Shown here: positions 46,169 to 55,135 of the stretch, in pieces
Layout of the letters: each line of letters opens with the position of its first letter
Position numbering within the stretch: position 1 is the stretch's first letter
Source: DATKRB01 sp963794215
Lineage (GTDB): Bacteria; Actinomycetota; Acidimicrobiia; Acidimicrobiales; RAAP-2
Assembly (NCBI GenBank): GCA_963794215.1
Contig: CAWCCQ010000005.1
Coordinates: 1-64,000, forward strand
Direction: 5' to 3'
DNA length: 64,000 bases
Notes under the pieces: generated by a model
The model's database searches: none
Told to the model about the DNA's origin: nothing
What the model saw: the letters and a program-made list of their open reading frames with translations, nothing else
Position numbers and translations under genes: made by a program

Positions 46169-47020
46169 TCAGTCCGTCACCTCCACCCGGCCGTGGCGCA
46201 AGACGACGTTTCCGGACGACGTTGCTTCGAAGGCATAGCTTCGCAAGCCGGCCTCCGTCCTCCCCGCGTCGTAGACCGCCACCTCGATGTCGTCGCCGGG
46301 GAACGTGGGCGACGTGAACCGCACCGCGACCCGCCGCACGCGCGTCGGGTCCCCCCCAGCCGCCAGCTCGATCAGGCCCCGACTGGTCACCCCAAGGGTG
46401 CACAAACCCTGGTTGAACTTCTTGGGGAAGCCGATGCTCACGGCCGCCTTGTGGCTTACGTGGATTCTGGCCCGGTCGCCCGACGCTCCGGCGTAGCGAA
46501 ACGTCTGGTCCCTGGTCGTCGCCAGTTGCATCGTGCCGACCAGCTGGGCGCGCGCCTCGTCGGGGAAGGCGTGCTCCGGCGCGCTCGGCCCTTGGTCGCC
46601 GCCCGTGACCTCTCCCATCATCATCGAGGACCAGTACTGCTCGAGCACCGGCCGCCCCTCGTCGTCCGAGCTGAGCAGCCGCACGAAGATGTTCATCCCC
46701 GCCTTGCTCGTGACGACGCAGTACCGCTCTGCGGTCGTGTGGAGGTCCATCCCCGGCTCGATCGGACGGAGGATCCGCAGGTCGTGCTCGCCATGTACGC
46801 CACCGCGGGCACCCGCGCCGGCGGCCGGCGGTAGGGGCGCCACGCCGGTGAAGGCGGCGAAGACCGGGACGACCGCGTAGATCGGCGGGGTTGCCTTTCC
46901 TTCGAGATAGGCCGGATTGGGGTCGTTGGTCGCCAATGCGTAGGCCACGATCTCGTCGGGATCACAAAAGCTCGTCAACGGACCGATCGGATCGCCAAGG
47001 GGAACCAGGGTGCTGTCCAT
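46169..47020 (-). CDS. MaoC-like / FAS1-type hotdog dehydratase
   Basis: A 283-residue protein with two hotdog-like halves. The N-terminal half (PDEIVAYALATNDPNPAYL, VVPVFAAF) resembles the FAS1-like dehydratase domain. The C-terminal half (DQTFRYAGASGDRARIHVSH, FNQGLCTLGVTSRGLIELA) is MaoC-like, though the catalytic D-x4-H is only approximately conserved (SGDRARIHVSH). A hydratase or dehydratase acting on an enoyl-CoA or enoyl-ACP in lipid metabolism is likely. Substrate unknown. ATG 47020 is chosen because homology begins there. The upstream open frame (to 47140) is not conserved-looking. Confidence 0.8.
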   Translation of the reverse strand: MDSTLVPLGDPIGPLTSFCDPDEIVAYALATNDPNPAYLEGKATPPIYAVVPVFAAFTGVAPLPPAAGAGARGGVHGEHDLRILRPIEPGMDLHTTAERYCVVTSKAGMNIFVRLLSSDDEGRPVLEQYWSSMMMGEVTGGDQGPSAPEHAFPDEARAQLVGTMQLATTRDQTFRYAGASGDRARIHVSHKAAVSIGFPKKFNQGLCTLGVTSRGLIELAAGGDPTRVRRVAVRFTSPTFPGDDIEVAVYDAGRTEAGLRSYAFEATSSGNVVLRHGRVEVTD

Positions 47021-47245
47021 GTCACTCACGCTCTCGTATCGGGGCGGGCTCGAACCGCCGCTTCGATCGGTCAAGGACCGCTCAACGCGCAGGCGACCCG
47101 GCGAGGACGCCCGGACGACGAGGCCCTCGTGCCCGCGCACTGCCAGCGAGGCCGGCCCATTGGTCGTGCCCCTTCCTGCTTCGGCGCGAGATGTTATGCG
47201 CCGCGTCGACGCTGCCGTCGTGACCAGACCAGCGAGTCAGGCGGA
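47021..47245. other. Intergenic region with a tRNA T-arm-like element
   Basis: Divergent gap between the MaoC-like gene and the Cys-rich gene. On the minus strand 47061-47045 reads GGCGGTTCGAGCCCGCC, a perfect T-stem/T-loop. No matching 5' acceptor strand (GTATCGG), D-arm or CCA can be found within 110 nt, so there is no intact tRNA. A CGGTC/GACCG hairpin lies just upstream of it. It could be a tRNA 3' remnant or chance. Confidence 0.35.
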
Positions 47246-47251
47246 TAGGGT
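47246..47251 (+). promoter_or_regulatory. Candidate -10 box of the Cys-rich protein gene
   Basis: TAGGGT, 8 nt before GTG 47260, in keeping with the leaderless pattern. It supports GTG 47260 over TTG 47251. Confidence 0.4.
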
Positions 47252-47259
47252 TGCGGGTC

Positions 47260-48034
47260 GTGGCCGAACCCGATCTTCCTCTCGACGCACACGAGTGGGT
47301 GAGCTTCGAGGATGAGGACGAGGAACGGACCTGGACCTTCGATGTCACGTTCCTGACGAGCGCGTGGACGTGCATCTACGGCAACGGGTGCCTCGGGGTC
47401 CTCACCGGTCCCGCTCCCGAGCTCGAGCACGGCTGCTGCTCGTACGGCGCGCATTTCGTCGATAGCGCCGACGCCGCGACGGGTCAAGCGGATCGCCCGG
47501 ACCCTGACTGATCAGGAGTGGCAGTTTCGCGACCGCGGTCTGAAGAAGGGCGTCGTCAAGAAGAACGAGCACGGCGAGCTGGTCACCCGGCTTTTCGACG
47601 GGGCGTGCATCTTCTTGAACCGTCCGGGGTTCGGGACGGGAGCTGGGTGCGCGCTGCACCAGGTGGCCGTGGCGCGCGGGCAGAACCCGATGGACCTGAA
47701 GCCCGACGTCTGCTGGCAGCTCCCCTTGCGGCGCGAGGACGACGTTGCCGAGGACGGACACGTGACCTCCACCATCCGCCAGTGGGACCGGCGCCACTGG
47801 GGCGAAGGAGGTCTCGAGTTCCACTGGTGGTGCACCGAGTCACCCGAAGCGTTCGTCGGCGCAGAACCCGTCTACGCGCAGCTGGCGCCCGAGCTCAAGG
47901 CGATGGTCGGCGAGCGGACGTACGAGCGCTTGGTCGCCTACCTCGCGGATAGGGCCCGGCGATCAGCAAATCGAGTGGCGCTGCCCCACCCGGCGGTGCG
48001 CAAGGGGACTAGCGCGTCCCCCGGCGGCGGCTGA
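47260..48034 (+). CDS. Conserved Cys-rich actinobacterial protein of unknown function, frameshifted
   Basis: Function unknown. The first 75 codons (HEWVSFEDEDEERTWTFDVT, CIYGNGCLGVL, HGCCSYGAHFVDSADAA) are in one frame. The rest (VKRIARTLTDQEWQFRDRG, DGACIFLNRPGFGTGAGCAL, KPDVCWQLPLRRED, RRHWGEGGLEFHWWCTES) is in the next. One extra G at 47481-47483 separates them. About nine cysteines, many in pairs, suggest a bound metal or Fe-S cluster, similar in style to YkgJ/DUF3109 proteins, but I cannot confirm the family. Together about 258 residues. Start GTG 47260. Confidence 0.75.
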
Positions 48035-48094
48035 GCAGCGGCGCCCGCGGCCAACGCGGATTTGCGCATCGAAGCCGGCGAGCTGGCCTCGGAG

Positions 48095-48304
48095 TCAGTC
48101 GTCGAGGGGGTCGGGCTCCGAGTCGTCTCGGGCCGGCGCCACGGACCCCAAGATCCGGTCGTACTGGTCTTCTTCAGCGAGGCACCACGATGCATGGACG
48201 TCCTCGGGCTCGGCGCCGCACTCAGGGCAGCGCTGACCCGACATCGTCACTGATCGCTTGAGGCTGCGCGCTTCTTCGAAGCGCCGATGGCGACCCTTCT
48301 TCAC
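48095..48304 (-). CDS. Small zinc-ribbon-like protein
   Basis: A 69-residue protein. A basic N-terminus (KKGRHRRFEEARSLKRS) is followed by CPECGAEPEDVHASWC, a CxxC plus a later Cys and His that could bind one zinc, and an acidic tail (DDSEPDPLDD). GTG 48304 follows AAGGAG at about 6 nt, one of the better RBSs in the window, which supports it being real. Function unknown. It is convergent with the Cys-rich gene. Confidence 0.65.
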   Translation of the reverse strand: MKKGRHRRFEEARSLKRSVTMSGQRCPECGAEPEDVHASWCLAEEDQYDRILGSVAPARDDSEPDPLDD

Positions 48305-48548
48305 GAAAGCTCCTTGCTGCCCACCCCCTCATCGCCTGAGGTGAGCGCCTATCGGACCGGCTGGTTGCCGTAGCCCCCGGACGGCTGTTCCCCTCGTTGG
48401 TGCCGTCTTCCGGTCCCGCCATTGTAGTCCGTCGAGCAGGGCCATCTACCGCGATGGTGGCTCCCGAGCGCCCGCCCCACAGCGTCCGGCATCCTCGATG
48501 GCCACTACGATCAGCGGGACACGCCCGCTGCCGATCACCGGTGCACCC
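48305..48548. other. Divergent intergenic region with an inverted repeat
   Basis: Contains a TACGAT box (48506-48511) and CAGCGGG/CCCGCTG, a perfect 7-bp inverted repeat with a 5-nt loop (48512-48530), about 20 nt before the next ATG. It could be an operator or an mRNA hairpin at the 5' end of the downstream gene. Nothing else is recognised. Confidence 0.4.
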
Positions 48549-48791
48549 ATGCCCGCCTCCTTCGATCCCGACGAGATGATTGCCCGCTTTCGCCAGCGAG
48601 CCGACGCGGTGCGTCGTCGGGGTCTGCCGCCCGTCGAGGGCCCCGAGCGTCAGCGGTTGCGGGAACAGGCTCAGCTCGACTTCATGGACTACGCCATGCT
48701 CGCCGACGCCGTGGCGCAGCTCGAAGACGGCATCCTCACGTTGCGGGTGGATCTCCGGCCCGCCGCTCCCGAAACGTCGGCTGACGGCTGA
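48549..48791 (+). CDS. Small conserved protein of unknown function
   Basis: An 80-residue helical, charged protein (FDPDEMIARFRQRADAVRRR, LREQAQLDFMDYAMLADAV, LEDGILTLRVDLRP). The composition and the Met-rich MDYAMLADA segment look like a genuine small soluble protein, but I recognise no family. The frame could extend to ATG 48498, but the inverted repeat at 48512-48530 favours ATG 48549. It is convergent with the flavin reductase gene, 24 nt apart. Confidence 0.6.
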   Translation: MPASFDPDEMIARFRQRADAVRRRGLPPVEGPERQRLREQAQLDFMDYAMLADAVAQLEDGILTLRVDLRPAAPETSADG

Positions 48792-48815
48792 CAGCCCTCG
48801 GGGCGCCGCGCCTGC

Positions 48816-49460
48816 TCAACCTCCGTAGCTCATGCGGGTGTCCTCCATGCGGAGGACCTCACCAACGGTCCGACCTGCAGCCGACACACCCCTGCCCCCC
48901 ACATCGACCACCTCGCCCAAAAAGAGGACGTGGCTCTGGAGGTCGATCTGGTGACGCACCTCGCAATCGAGCCACGCCAGCGCCCGGGATAGGACGGGCG
49001 CGCCAGTGGTCGCGAAGCTGACCGACTCCCCCTCCAGCGTCGCCGGTCGGCCCGACCCACCCATCGCCACCTCGCGCACCGGCTTCACGAAGCGGCGCAC
49101 GAGGGCTCGGTCGTCGCGTCCGAGGAGGCTGAGTGCGAAGACCCCCGCGGCCGACACGAGTTGTCGGGTGCGCGATGCCCGGTCGATCGAGACGGCCAGG
49201 ACCTTCGGCTCGGTCGCCACCTGTACGACGAAGCTGGCCGTCATCAGATTCCACTGCGCCTCATTGTCGACGAGTGCGTGGCTACCGATGACGTAGAGCC
49301 CGGTGGGCAGCGACCAGAGGGCTCTTCGTCGGGCTCGGTCGTAGTCGTCGGCATCCCAACCGGCGGGTACCGGTCCGACTACGTGGTGGCCGGGGTTGTC
49401 GGCCGCCCCCGGCGGCGCAGCGGACTCGGCCGTCCGGGGGGCATCCGGTGAAACGGTCAT
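48816..49460 (-). CDS. Flavin reductase-like (FMN-binding split barrel) protein
   Basis: 214 residues with the split-barrel flavin reductase pattern: LWSLPTGLYVIGSHA, WNLMTASFVVQVATEPKVLA, SIDRASRTRQLVSAAGVFAL, GAPVLSRALAWLDCEV and VLFLGEVVDVG. It probably reduces or binds FMN/F420-type cofactor for a partner oxygenase, none of which is nearby. The first 40 residues are Ala/Pro-rich and non-conserved. ATG 49460 overlaps the lipoprotein stop (ATGA). Confidence 0.85.
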   Translation of the reverse strand: MTVSPDAPRTAESAAPPGAADNPGHHVVGPVPAGWDADDYDRARRRALWSLPTGLYVIGSHALVDNEAQWNLMTASFVVQVATEPKVLAVSIDRASRTRQLVSAAGVFALSLLGRDDRALVRRFVKPVREVAMGGSGRPATLEGESVSFATTGAPVLSRALAWLDCEVRHQIDLQSHVLFLGEVVDVGGRGVSAAGRTVGEVLRMEDTRMSYGG

Positions 49461-49960
49461 CCGAAGATGCCGCCGCCGCCGGGCTGGGTGGTCGTCGTGG
49501 TGGGGACGCCGTGGCCGGTCAGGGTGATCACCCGGGCCAGCGCTCGCTCGATGCCGGCGCGGGCGGTCGCCCTTTGGCGTGCCGACGTCGCCTGCAGGGT
49601 TGGATTCGTCGTGCCAGCGTCATAACAGTTGTTCGCCGCGGTCCCCTCCTCGCCGTAGGCGTTGGACAGAAGGACGGTCAGTTGCTGGTCAGGAGTAGGC
49701 AGGTTCTCGTTTGCCGCCTCGGTGTCGTCGAGAAGTACCGCGCAGACCGTGTGGATGACACCAGCATCCTGGTGGGTCGAGACGGCCCACGTCACCCGCG
49801 CCGCGTCATCGAGCACGGTACCGACCGACTGGCCCATCTGGGTCGACTGCACCCACGTGCCGACCCGTTGCGCCGACGAGCCGACCTCGTCTGCCGGCGT
49901 GCATCCCGCGAGCAGCGCCACCACCGCCACCAGCGCCCCGAGCCCGCCCAGACGTGCCAT
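49457..49960 (-). CDS. Small secreted lipoprotein of unknown function
   Basis: From ATG 49960 a typical type II signal peptide (ARLGGLGALVAVVALLAGC) puts the lipobox Cys at residue 20. The mature part has a helical region with two further cysteines (HTVCAVLL, NNCYDAG) and ends in a Thr-rich, Gly-rich tail. An in-frame ATG at 50020, overlapping the tyrS stop as ATGA, is the alternative and would add 20 non-hydrophobic residues before the signal. No family recognised. Predicted to be anchored to the outer face of the membrane. Confidence 0.75.
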   Translation of the reverse strand: MARLGGLGALVAVVALLAGCTPADEVGSSAQRVGTWVQSTQMGQSVGTVLDDAARVTWAVSTHQDAGVIHTVCAVLLDDTEAANENLPTPDQQLTVLLSNAYGEEGTAANNCYDAGTTNPTLQATSARQRATARAGIERALARVITLTGHGVPTTTTTQPGGGGIFG

Positions 49961-50016
49961 CCGGCCGCCCCGACCCCCGCTGACGCCGTGGGCAGGCCCC
50001 GTCCCGAGGCACTGGC

Positions 50017-51321
50017 TCATTCCACCCGGACGAGGTGGTAGTCCCGACGGCCCTTGCGGAGCACCACGTAACGACCGTGGAGCAGGTCGTCGGTCCTGAG
50101 CACCCGGTCAGGATCGGTGGCCCGAAGGTTGTTCACGTAGACGCCGCCCTGGGCCACCGCTCGACGAGCCTCACCCTTCGAGCGGGCGAGCCCGGTGTCG
50201 ACCAGCACATCGACCAAACGGCTGGACGACGTCCCGTCGTCGCTCACCAGCGCGGCCCGCGACAGGACGCTCGAGGGCGCCTCGTCCACCGCCTCGAGCA
50301 GTGTCTGCTCGTCGAGCGTGGCGATGTCCTCGGCGAACAGCGCCGCCGACGCCCGCTCGGCCCGAGCCACCCCGTCGGCCCCGTGCACCGACCCACAGAC
50401 CTCATGAGCGAGGGCACGCTGGGCCGCTCGGCGCTCGGGCCGCTCGGCGACCTCGAGCTCGAGCTCGAGAATCTCCTCGTGCGAGAGGAAGGTGAGCAGG
50501 CGCAGGAGCGTGCCCACGATGTCGTCCTCGGCTCGCAGGAAGTACTGGTAGAAGCGGAACGGGCTCGTGCGCACCGGGTCCAGCCACACGGTGCCCGACT
50601 CGGTCTTGCCGAACTTGGTGCCGTCGGGCTTGGTCACGAGGGGCAGCGTCAGCCCGAACACCTCGTGGCCGGTCACCTTGCGCACGAGCTCGATGCCCAT
50701 CGTGATATTGCCCCATTGGTCGCTGCCGCCGATCTGCAGGGTGCACTCCCGATCGCGGTGCAGCTGCAAGAAGTCGTAGGCCTGCAGCAGCATGTAGCTG
50801 AACTCGGTGAACGAGATGCCCTGCCCCTCGCGCTCGAATCGGGACCGTACCGACTCCTTGGCCACCATCTGGTTGATGGTGAAGTGTTTGCCGACGTCTC
50901 GCAGGAAGTCGACCATCGTGATCCCCGACAGCCACCGCGAGTTGTCGAGCAGCGTGGCACGGGTAGAGCCGGCCGACGCGGAGAAATCCAGCAGCTGTTC
51001 GAGCTGCGGACCAATGCCCGCGAGGTTGGCGGCCAGCTCCTCGCTGCTCAGCATCGGCCGTTCGCTCGTCTTGCCGCCCGGGTCGCCGATGAGGCCCGTC
51101 CCGCCACCGGCCACCGCGATCGGCGGGTTGCCGGCGAGCTGGAGTCGGCGCAGCGCGAACATGGGTACCAGGTGTCCGACGTGCAGGCTCGAGGCGCTCG
51201 GGTCGAAGCCGGCGTAGCCGACCACACCCCCGCGGTCGAGATGCCCGAGCACTGCGGGGTCACTCACCTGGTGCACGAGCCCGCGGAACTCCAGATCGGC
51301 CGAGAGCAACCCCACCGTCAC
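50017..51321 (-). CDS. tyrS: Tyrosyl-tRNA synthetase
   Basis: Charges tRNA-Tyr. It has HIGH as HVGHLVPMFALRRLQ, the tyrosine-binding GYAGFDPSASSL, IGGSDQWGNITMGIELVRK, and KMSKS as TKFGKTESG. A C-terminal S4 RNA-binding domain (VDTGLARSKGEARRAVAQGG) is present. About 434 residues. Several GTG codons (51354, 51324, 51321, 51315) are possible starts, and I use 51321, close to the first conserved residues. It lies about 53 nt after menD. Confidence 0.95.
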   Translation of the reverse strand: MTVGLLSADLEFRGLVHQVSDPAVLGHLDRGGVVGYAGFDPSASSLHVGHLVPMFALRRLQLAGNPPIAVAGGGTGLIGDPGGKTSERPMLSSEELAANLAGIGPQLEQLLDFSASAGSTRATLLDNSRWLSGITMVDFLRDVGKHFTINQMVAKESVRSRFEREGQGISFTEFSYMLLQAYDFLQLHRDRECTLQIGGSDQWGNITMGIELVRKVTGHEVFGLTLPLVTKPDGTKFGKTESGTVWLDPVRTSPFRFYQYFLRAEDDIVGTLLRLLTFLSHEEILELELEVAERPERRAAQRALAHEVCGSVHGADGVARAERASAALFAEDIATLDEQTLLEAVDEAPSSVLSRAALVSDDGTSSSRLVDVLVDTGLARSKGEARRAVAQGGVYVNNLRATDPDRVLRTDDLLHGRYVVLRKGRRDYHLVRVE

Positions 51322-51374
51322 CACACTGCCATATCGAGACCTGGTGCCCCGCACGGGGTCCGGACCGCTCCGTC

Positions 51375-53213
51375 TCAGTGCAGGGCCGCCTTGGCGGCGG
51401 CGCCCACCGCGTCGAAGAGTCGCTGGTGCAGCGCGAGGTTGTCGCTCCGTGAGGGCATGCGGGCTCGGACGACCGCGATCCCGTGGCCGACGAGGCGTGC
51501 CAGCGCCGATGCGAGTTCGGCCGCCGAACCGGCCTCGGCGACCGACAATCCGAAGCCTGCGGCGACGGCGAGGACGTCCGGCGCCTGGGGCGTTCCGAAG
51601 AGCAGCTCGAAGGGGCCGAGCTCCAGGGCGCGGGCCTGCGGGAGGAACGAGAAGATGCCCCCGCCACCGTTGTCCACCACCACGAAGGTGCAGCCCGATC
51701 CGAGTATCGGGCTCGACGACTGGACCAAAGCCGAGACGTCGTGCAAGAAGGCGAGATCACCCAGGACACACACCACGGGGCTCGGCCCGCCTGCTGCGAG
51801 CCCCAGCGCCGTCGAGCTCACCCCGTCGATCCCGTTCACGCCCCGATTGGCAAAGACCCGGGGCGGGGCCGCCACCGGCGGGGCGAAGGACTCGAAGTCA
51901 CGCACCGGCATCGATGAAGAGACCAGCAGTCGGCAGTCCTGGGGAACCATGCCGAAGATCGACCGGGCCACCTCGGGCTCCGACATCCCGGTGGCGCTCA
52001 GGCTGCGGGGAGCGCCCACGCCAGGGGACGGCGCGAGCCCGAGCACGTCGTCGATGGTCGCCTGAGTGGCCCGCTCTACCCTGATCCAGGCCTCGAGCCA
52101 GGGCACCTGGTCGATGCTCGCTCGAGGATCCCCCTCCGAACTGCCCGGTCGGTTCCTGTGCTGGCCCTCGCCGAGCTCAGCTCGCAGCGCCTCGACCCAG
52201 GGTCCCGGCTGAGCACGCAGCACGGTGTCGGTCACGTGATCGGGGTCGCTCCACCGCCACCAAGGGTCGACCGCCACGATCTGCGCGCCAGCCGTCGAGG
52301 CTTCGGCGATCCATCCGGCGAGGGGTTTGGACGCCCAGGCCGATCCGAGCGTCAGTACCACCTCGGGGAGGAGAGCCTGGCGAACGGCCGGTTCCCGGAG
52401 GAACACGTCGACGCCGGCCACGACGAGCGGATCCTCGACCCGGCACCCCGACCGGGGATCGGCCAGCACGGGCCACCCCAGGCCTCGGGCGAGCTCGAGC
52501 ACCCCGCTCGGCGGTCCACAGCCCTCGCCCACCACCAGCACACCGCGGCACGCCGACCAGTGGCCCCACCGGGTCGCCGACGCCGCATCGGTCGAACGCT
52601 CGGAAACGTCGCTCGCGGCGCGCCATGCTGCATGAGTCGCTCGGCGACGCGGCAACGGGCCCGGCACGCCGATCAGGGGCTCGCGGAACCCCAGGTTGAG
52701 GTGGACGGGACCCGGACCCGACGGTCCGTCGACCGCTTCGACGTAGGCCCGTGAGGCGAGCGGTCGCCAGCTGCTTGCCGTGTCAGCTCGCGCGGTGTCG
52801 GGAGCAGCGAACCACCGGACCGCTCGGCCGAACAGATGGACCTGGTCGACGGTCTGGGGCGAGCCGACGTCTTGGAGCTCGGGAGGCCGGTCCGCCGTGC
52901 ACACGAGCAGCGGCACGCACGAATGATGGGCTTCGAGCACGGAGGGGTGCAGCTCGGCCGCCGCGGTACCGCTCGTCGTGCACACCACGGTCGGCTGGCC
53001 AGTGGCGAGCGACAGCCCGAGAGCGTAGAAACCGGCGCTGCGCTCGTCCAGGCGGACGTGCACGCGCAGCCCCCCGGCCGCCAGCGCCAGAGCCATCGGC
53101 GTGGAACGTGACCCGGGGCACACCACTGCGTCGCGCACGCCGAGCGCTGTCCACTCGTCGACGAGGGTGGCCGCGAAGGTCGCTTGATCCGAGGCGTGTG
53201 TCGGTACGCTCAC
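51375..53213 (-). CDS. menD: SEPHCHC synthase (MenD)
   Basis: ThDP-dependent condensation of 2-oxoglutarate with isochorismate, the first committed menaquinone step. N-terminal domain CPGSRSTPMALAL, VRLDERSAGFYALGLSLATG and VVCTTSGTAAAELHPSVLEA. C-terminal ThDP domain FANRGVNGIDGVSSTALGLA and VCVLGDLAFLHDV with FVVVDNGGGGIFSFLP (GDG-type motif varied to GDL...NGGG, as in MenD). It is 612 residues. GTG 53213 is only 5 nt from the divergent menH ATG. Confidence 0.94.
   Translation of the reverse strand: MSVPTHASDQATFAATLVDEWTALGVRDAVVCPGSRSTPMALALAAGGLRVHVRLDERSAGFYALGLSLATGQPTVVCTTSGTAAAELHPSVLEAHHSCVPLLVCTADRPPELQDVGSPQTVDQVHLFGRAVRWFAAPDTARADTASSWRPLASRAYVEAVDGPSGPGPVHLNLGFREPLIGVPGPLPRRRATHAAWRAASDVSERSTDAASATRWGHWSACRGVLVVGEGCGPPSGVLELARGLGWPVLADPRSGCRVEDPLVVAGVDVFLREPAVRQALLPEVVLTLGSAWASKPLAGWIAEASTAGAQIVAVDPWWRWSDPDHVTDTVLRAQPGPWVEALRAELGEGQHRNRPGSSEGDPRASIDQVPWLEAWIRVERATQATIDDVLGLAPSPGVGAPRSLSATGMSEPEVARSIFGMVPQDCRLLVSSSMPVRDFESFAPPVAAPPRVFANRGVNGIDGVSSTALGLAAGGPSPVVCVLGDLAFLHDVSALVQSSSPILGSGCTFVVVDNGGGGIFSFLPQARALELGPFELLFGTPQAPDVLAVAAGFGLSVAEAGSAAELASALARLVGHGIAVVRARMPSRSDNLALHQRLFDAVGAAAKAALH
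53205..53210 (+). promoter_or_regulatory. Candidate -10 box of menH inside menD
   Basis: TACGCT, 8 nt before the menH ATG and lying within the first codons of divergent menD. It is the same hexamer and spacing as at menE. Confidence 0.5.
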
Positions 53214-53218
53214 CGGCG

Positions 53219-54040
53219 ATGAGTGTCCTGCACTGGGAGAGCGTCGGAGACCGCGGCGCACCGGCGATCGTGCTGGCCCACGGGTTCACTCAGACTGGGC
53301 GCCTCTGGGGGGCGTTCGGCGACCGCCTTGGCCAGACCCACCACCTCGTGTTGGTGGACCTGCCCGGTCACGGCGGATCCAGCGACGTCGAGACCAACCT
53401 CGTCGACGGGGCCGAACAGCTCGTCGAGGCGGCCGACGAAGCGCTGAACGGCGCCCCCTTCGACTTGCTCGGGTACTCGTTGGGGGCCCGGTTCGCGCTC
53501 CACGCCGCCTTGGCGCAGCCCGGCCGGGTGGCCCGGCTGGTCGTCATCGGTGCGACCGGAGGCATCGAAGACCCCGACGCAGCGGCGCGCCGTCGGGCCA
53601 GCGACGAGGCGATGGCCACAAGGCTCGAGTCCACCGGCGACCTGGCCGGCTTCCTCGAGGGCTGGCTGCAGGCCCCGATGTTCTTTGGCCTGCGTGCCGA
53701 TGCTGCCGACCTGGCTGAACGCCTGCGCAATACGCCGCGCGGTCTCGCCTCGAGCCTGCGCCGGGCGGGCACCGGCACCCAGGCGCCGTTGTGGGACCGA
53801 CTCGGGGCCGTTCCCGTGCCCGCACTCGTGGTGGCCGGACAGGACGACCCTCGTTTCGCGGCCCACGCGGCTCGGCTGGCGAGCATCATGCCCTCGGCCG
53901 CCTTCAGCCTGGTCCCCGGTGCCCGGCACGCCGCCCACCTTCACCAACCCGCGATCACCGCCCGGATGATCCAAGGCTGGCTGGACCATGCCCGTCCGAT
54001 CGGGGACGTCGGCACGCCACCGTCGGTGGCGCCCCCGTGA
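53219..54040 (+). CDS. menH: MenH-like alpha/beta hydrolase (SHCHC synthase candidate)
   Basis: Probably eliminates pyruvate from SEPHCHC, the step after MenD. Alpha/beta hydrolase features: oxyanion HGFTQTGRLW, nucleophile elbow DLLGYSLGARFAL, acidic residue VVAGQDDPRF and the terminal His in PGARHAAHLHQP. It is 273 residues. The annotation rests on genomic context (menD divergent, menA-menB-menE following) plus fold. The sequence alone would allow another esterase. The ATG 53219 start is preceded by TACGCT at 8 nt. Confidence 0.82.
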   Translation: MSVLHWESVGDRGAPAIVLAHGFTQTGRLWGAFGDRLGQTHHLVLVDLPGHGGSSDVETNLVDGAEQLVEAADEALNGAPFDLLGYSLGARFALHAALAQPGRVARLVVIGATGGIEDPDAAARRRASDEAMATRLESTGDLAGFLEGWLQAPMFFGLRADAADLAERLRNTPRGLASSLRRAGTGTQAPLWDRLGAVPVPALVVAGQDDPRFAAHAARLASIMPSAAFSLVPGARHAAHLHQPAITARMIQGWLDHARPIGDVGTPPSVAPP

Positions 54041-54051
54041 GCCCGCGTCCC

Positions 54052-55097
54052 TCACAACACGATCCCGAGCGCGAGCAGTAGCCCCACGGCGAGCTGCAGA
54101 CGCCCGGTCGCTCCGAGCACCGGAAGCAGGTCCCGTCCGTTGGCGCCGCGCAGCACCAGACGAAGAGGGCGTAGGGCCAAGGGGAACGCCAACAGTGCGA
54201 GCAGCGCCCACGGGCGAACGAGTCCGACCAGCACGATCCCGAGGGCAACGAGCACCACGGAACCCACATAGAGCCATCCGGCGCGGCGGCGACCGAGCCG
54301 AACGGCGAGCGTCCGCTTGTTGGCGACCGCATCCCCGTCGATATCGCGCAGGTTATTGGCCTCCAGCAAGGCGGTGGCCAACAGGCCCACAGGAACCGCC
54401 GCCCAGAGCGCCAGCAGCCAGTCGAAATGCTCCCTGGCCGTGGCGATCGCCACCGGCGGACCCCACAGGTGCCCGTACTGGACGAACGCCGAACCCGCCG
54501 TGGCCACCACGCCGAAGAACACGAAGACGAAGACCTCACCCAGCCCGAGGTAGCCGTACGGGCGGGGCCCACCGGTATAGAGCCAACCGGCAGCCATGCA
54601 CGCCGCCCCGACCGGCACGAGCCACCAGGTGGTGGCCGCCGCCAAGGCCAGTCCGGCCACCCCGGCCACCCCGAAGGCACCGAGGGCTGCGCCACGAACC
54701 GCAGCTGGTGACGCCAAGCCCGACGCCACGAGACGAAGCGGGCCGACCCGGGCCGCATCGGTGCCCCGAATCCCATCGGCGTAGTCGTTGGCGTAGTTGG
54801 TCCCGACCTGCACGGCCAGGGCCACCACCAGCGCGACAGCGCGCGCCACACGATCAGACCTTGTAGCCCACCCACCGGCCCGACCGGCATTGAGCGCAGA
54901 CCTGGCGTGGTCGCCAACCGTTGGGCCGCCCGTGCCAACGTCCACCCGGCCGCGGTACCGACCAGCACGGGAACGACGGCCGCCGGCAGAGTCCTGGGCC
55001 GCGCGCCGAGCACCCAGCGGCGCACCGGCCCGGGGGGCGCTCCAGGCTCGCGCAGCGAGCGATCGCTCGAGGAGCTCGCAGCGGTGCGAGGGTTCAC
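54052..55097 (-). CDS. menA: 1,4-dihydroxy-2-naphthoate polyprenyltransferase, frameshifted in this sequence
   Basis: Integral membrane UbiA-family enzyme attaching the isoprenoid tail to DHNA. From GTG 55097 the N-terminus (RRWVLGARPRTLPAAVVPVL, then GLIVWRAL) is in one frame. The rest continues in another: VALVVALAVQVGTNYANDYA (the first Asp-rich motif NxxxDxxxG), RVGPLRLVASG, YTGGPRPYGYLGLGEVFVF and LEANNLRDIDGDAVANKRTL (the second). A single missing base near 54838 joins them. It ends 11 nt from the convergent menH stop and follows menB by 38 nt. Confidence 0.88.
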
Positions 55098-55135
55098 GGT
55101 CCTCGCAGGTTCTCGGGCCTCCCCACCCGTCGGGC

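Noticed and set aside
47021..47100. tRNA gene on the minus strand (perfect T-arm GGCGGTTCGAGCCCGCC)
   Set aside because: No complementary acceptor strand, D-arm, anticodon arm or CCA within a tRNA length. Kept only as a possible remnant.
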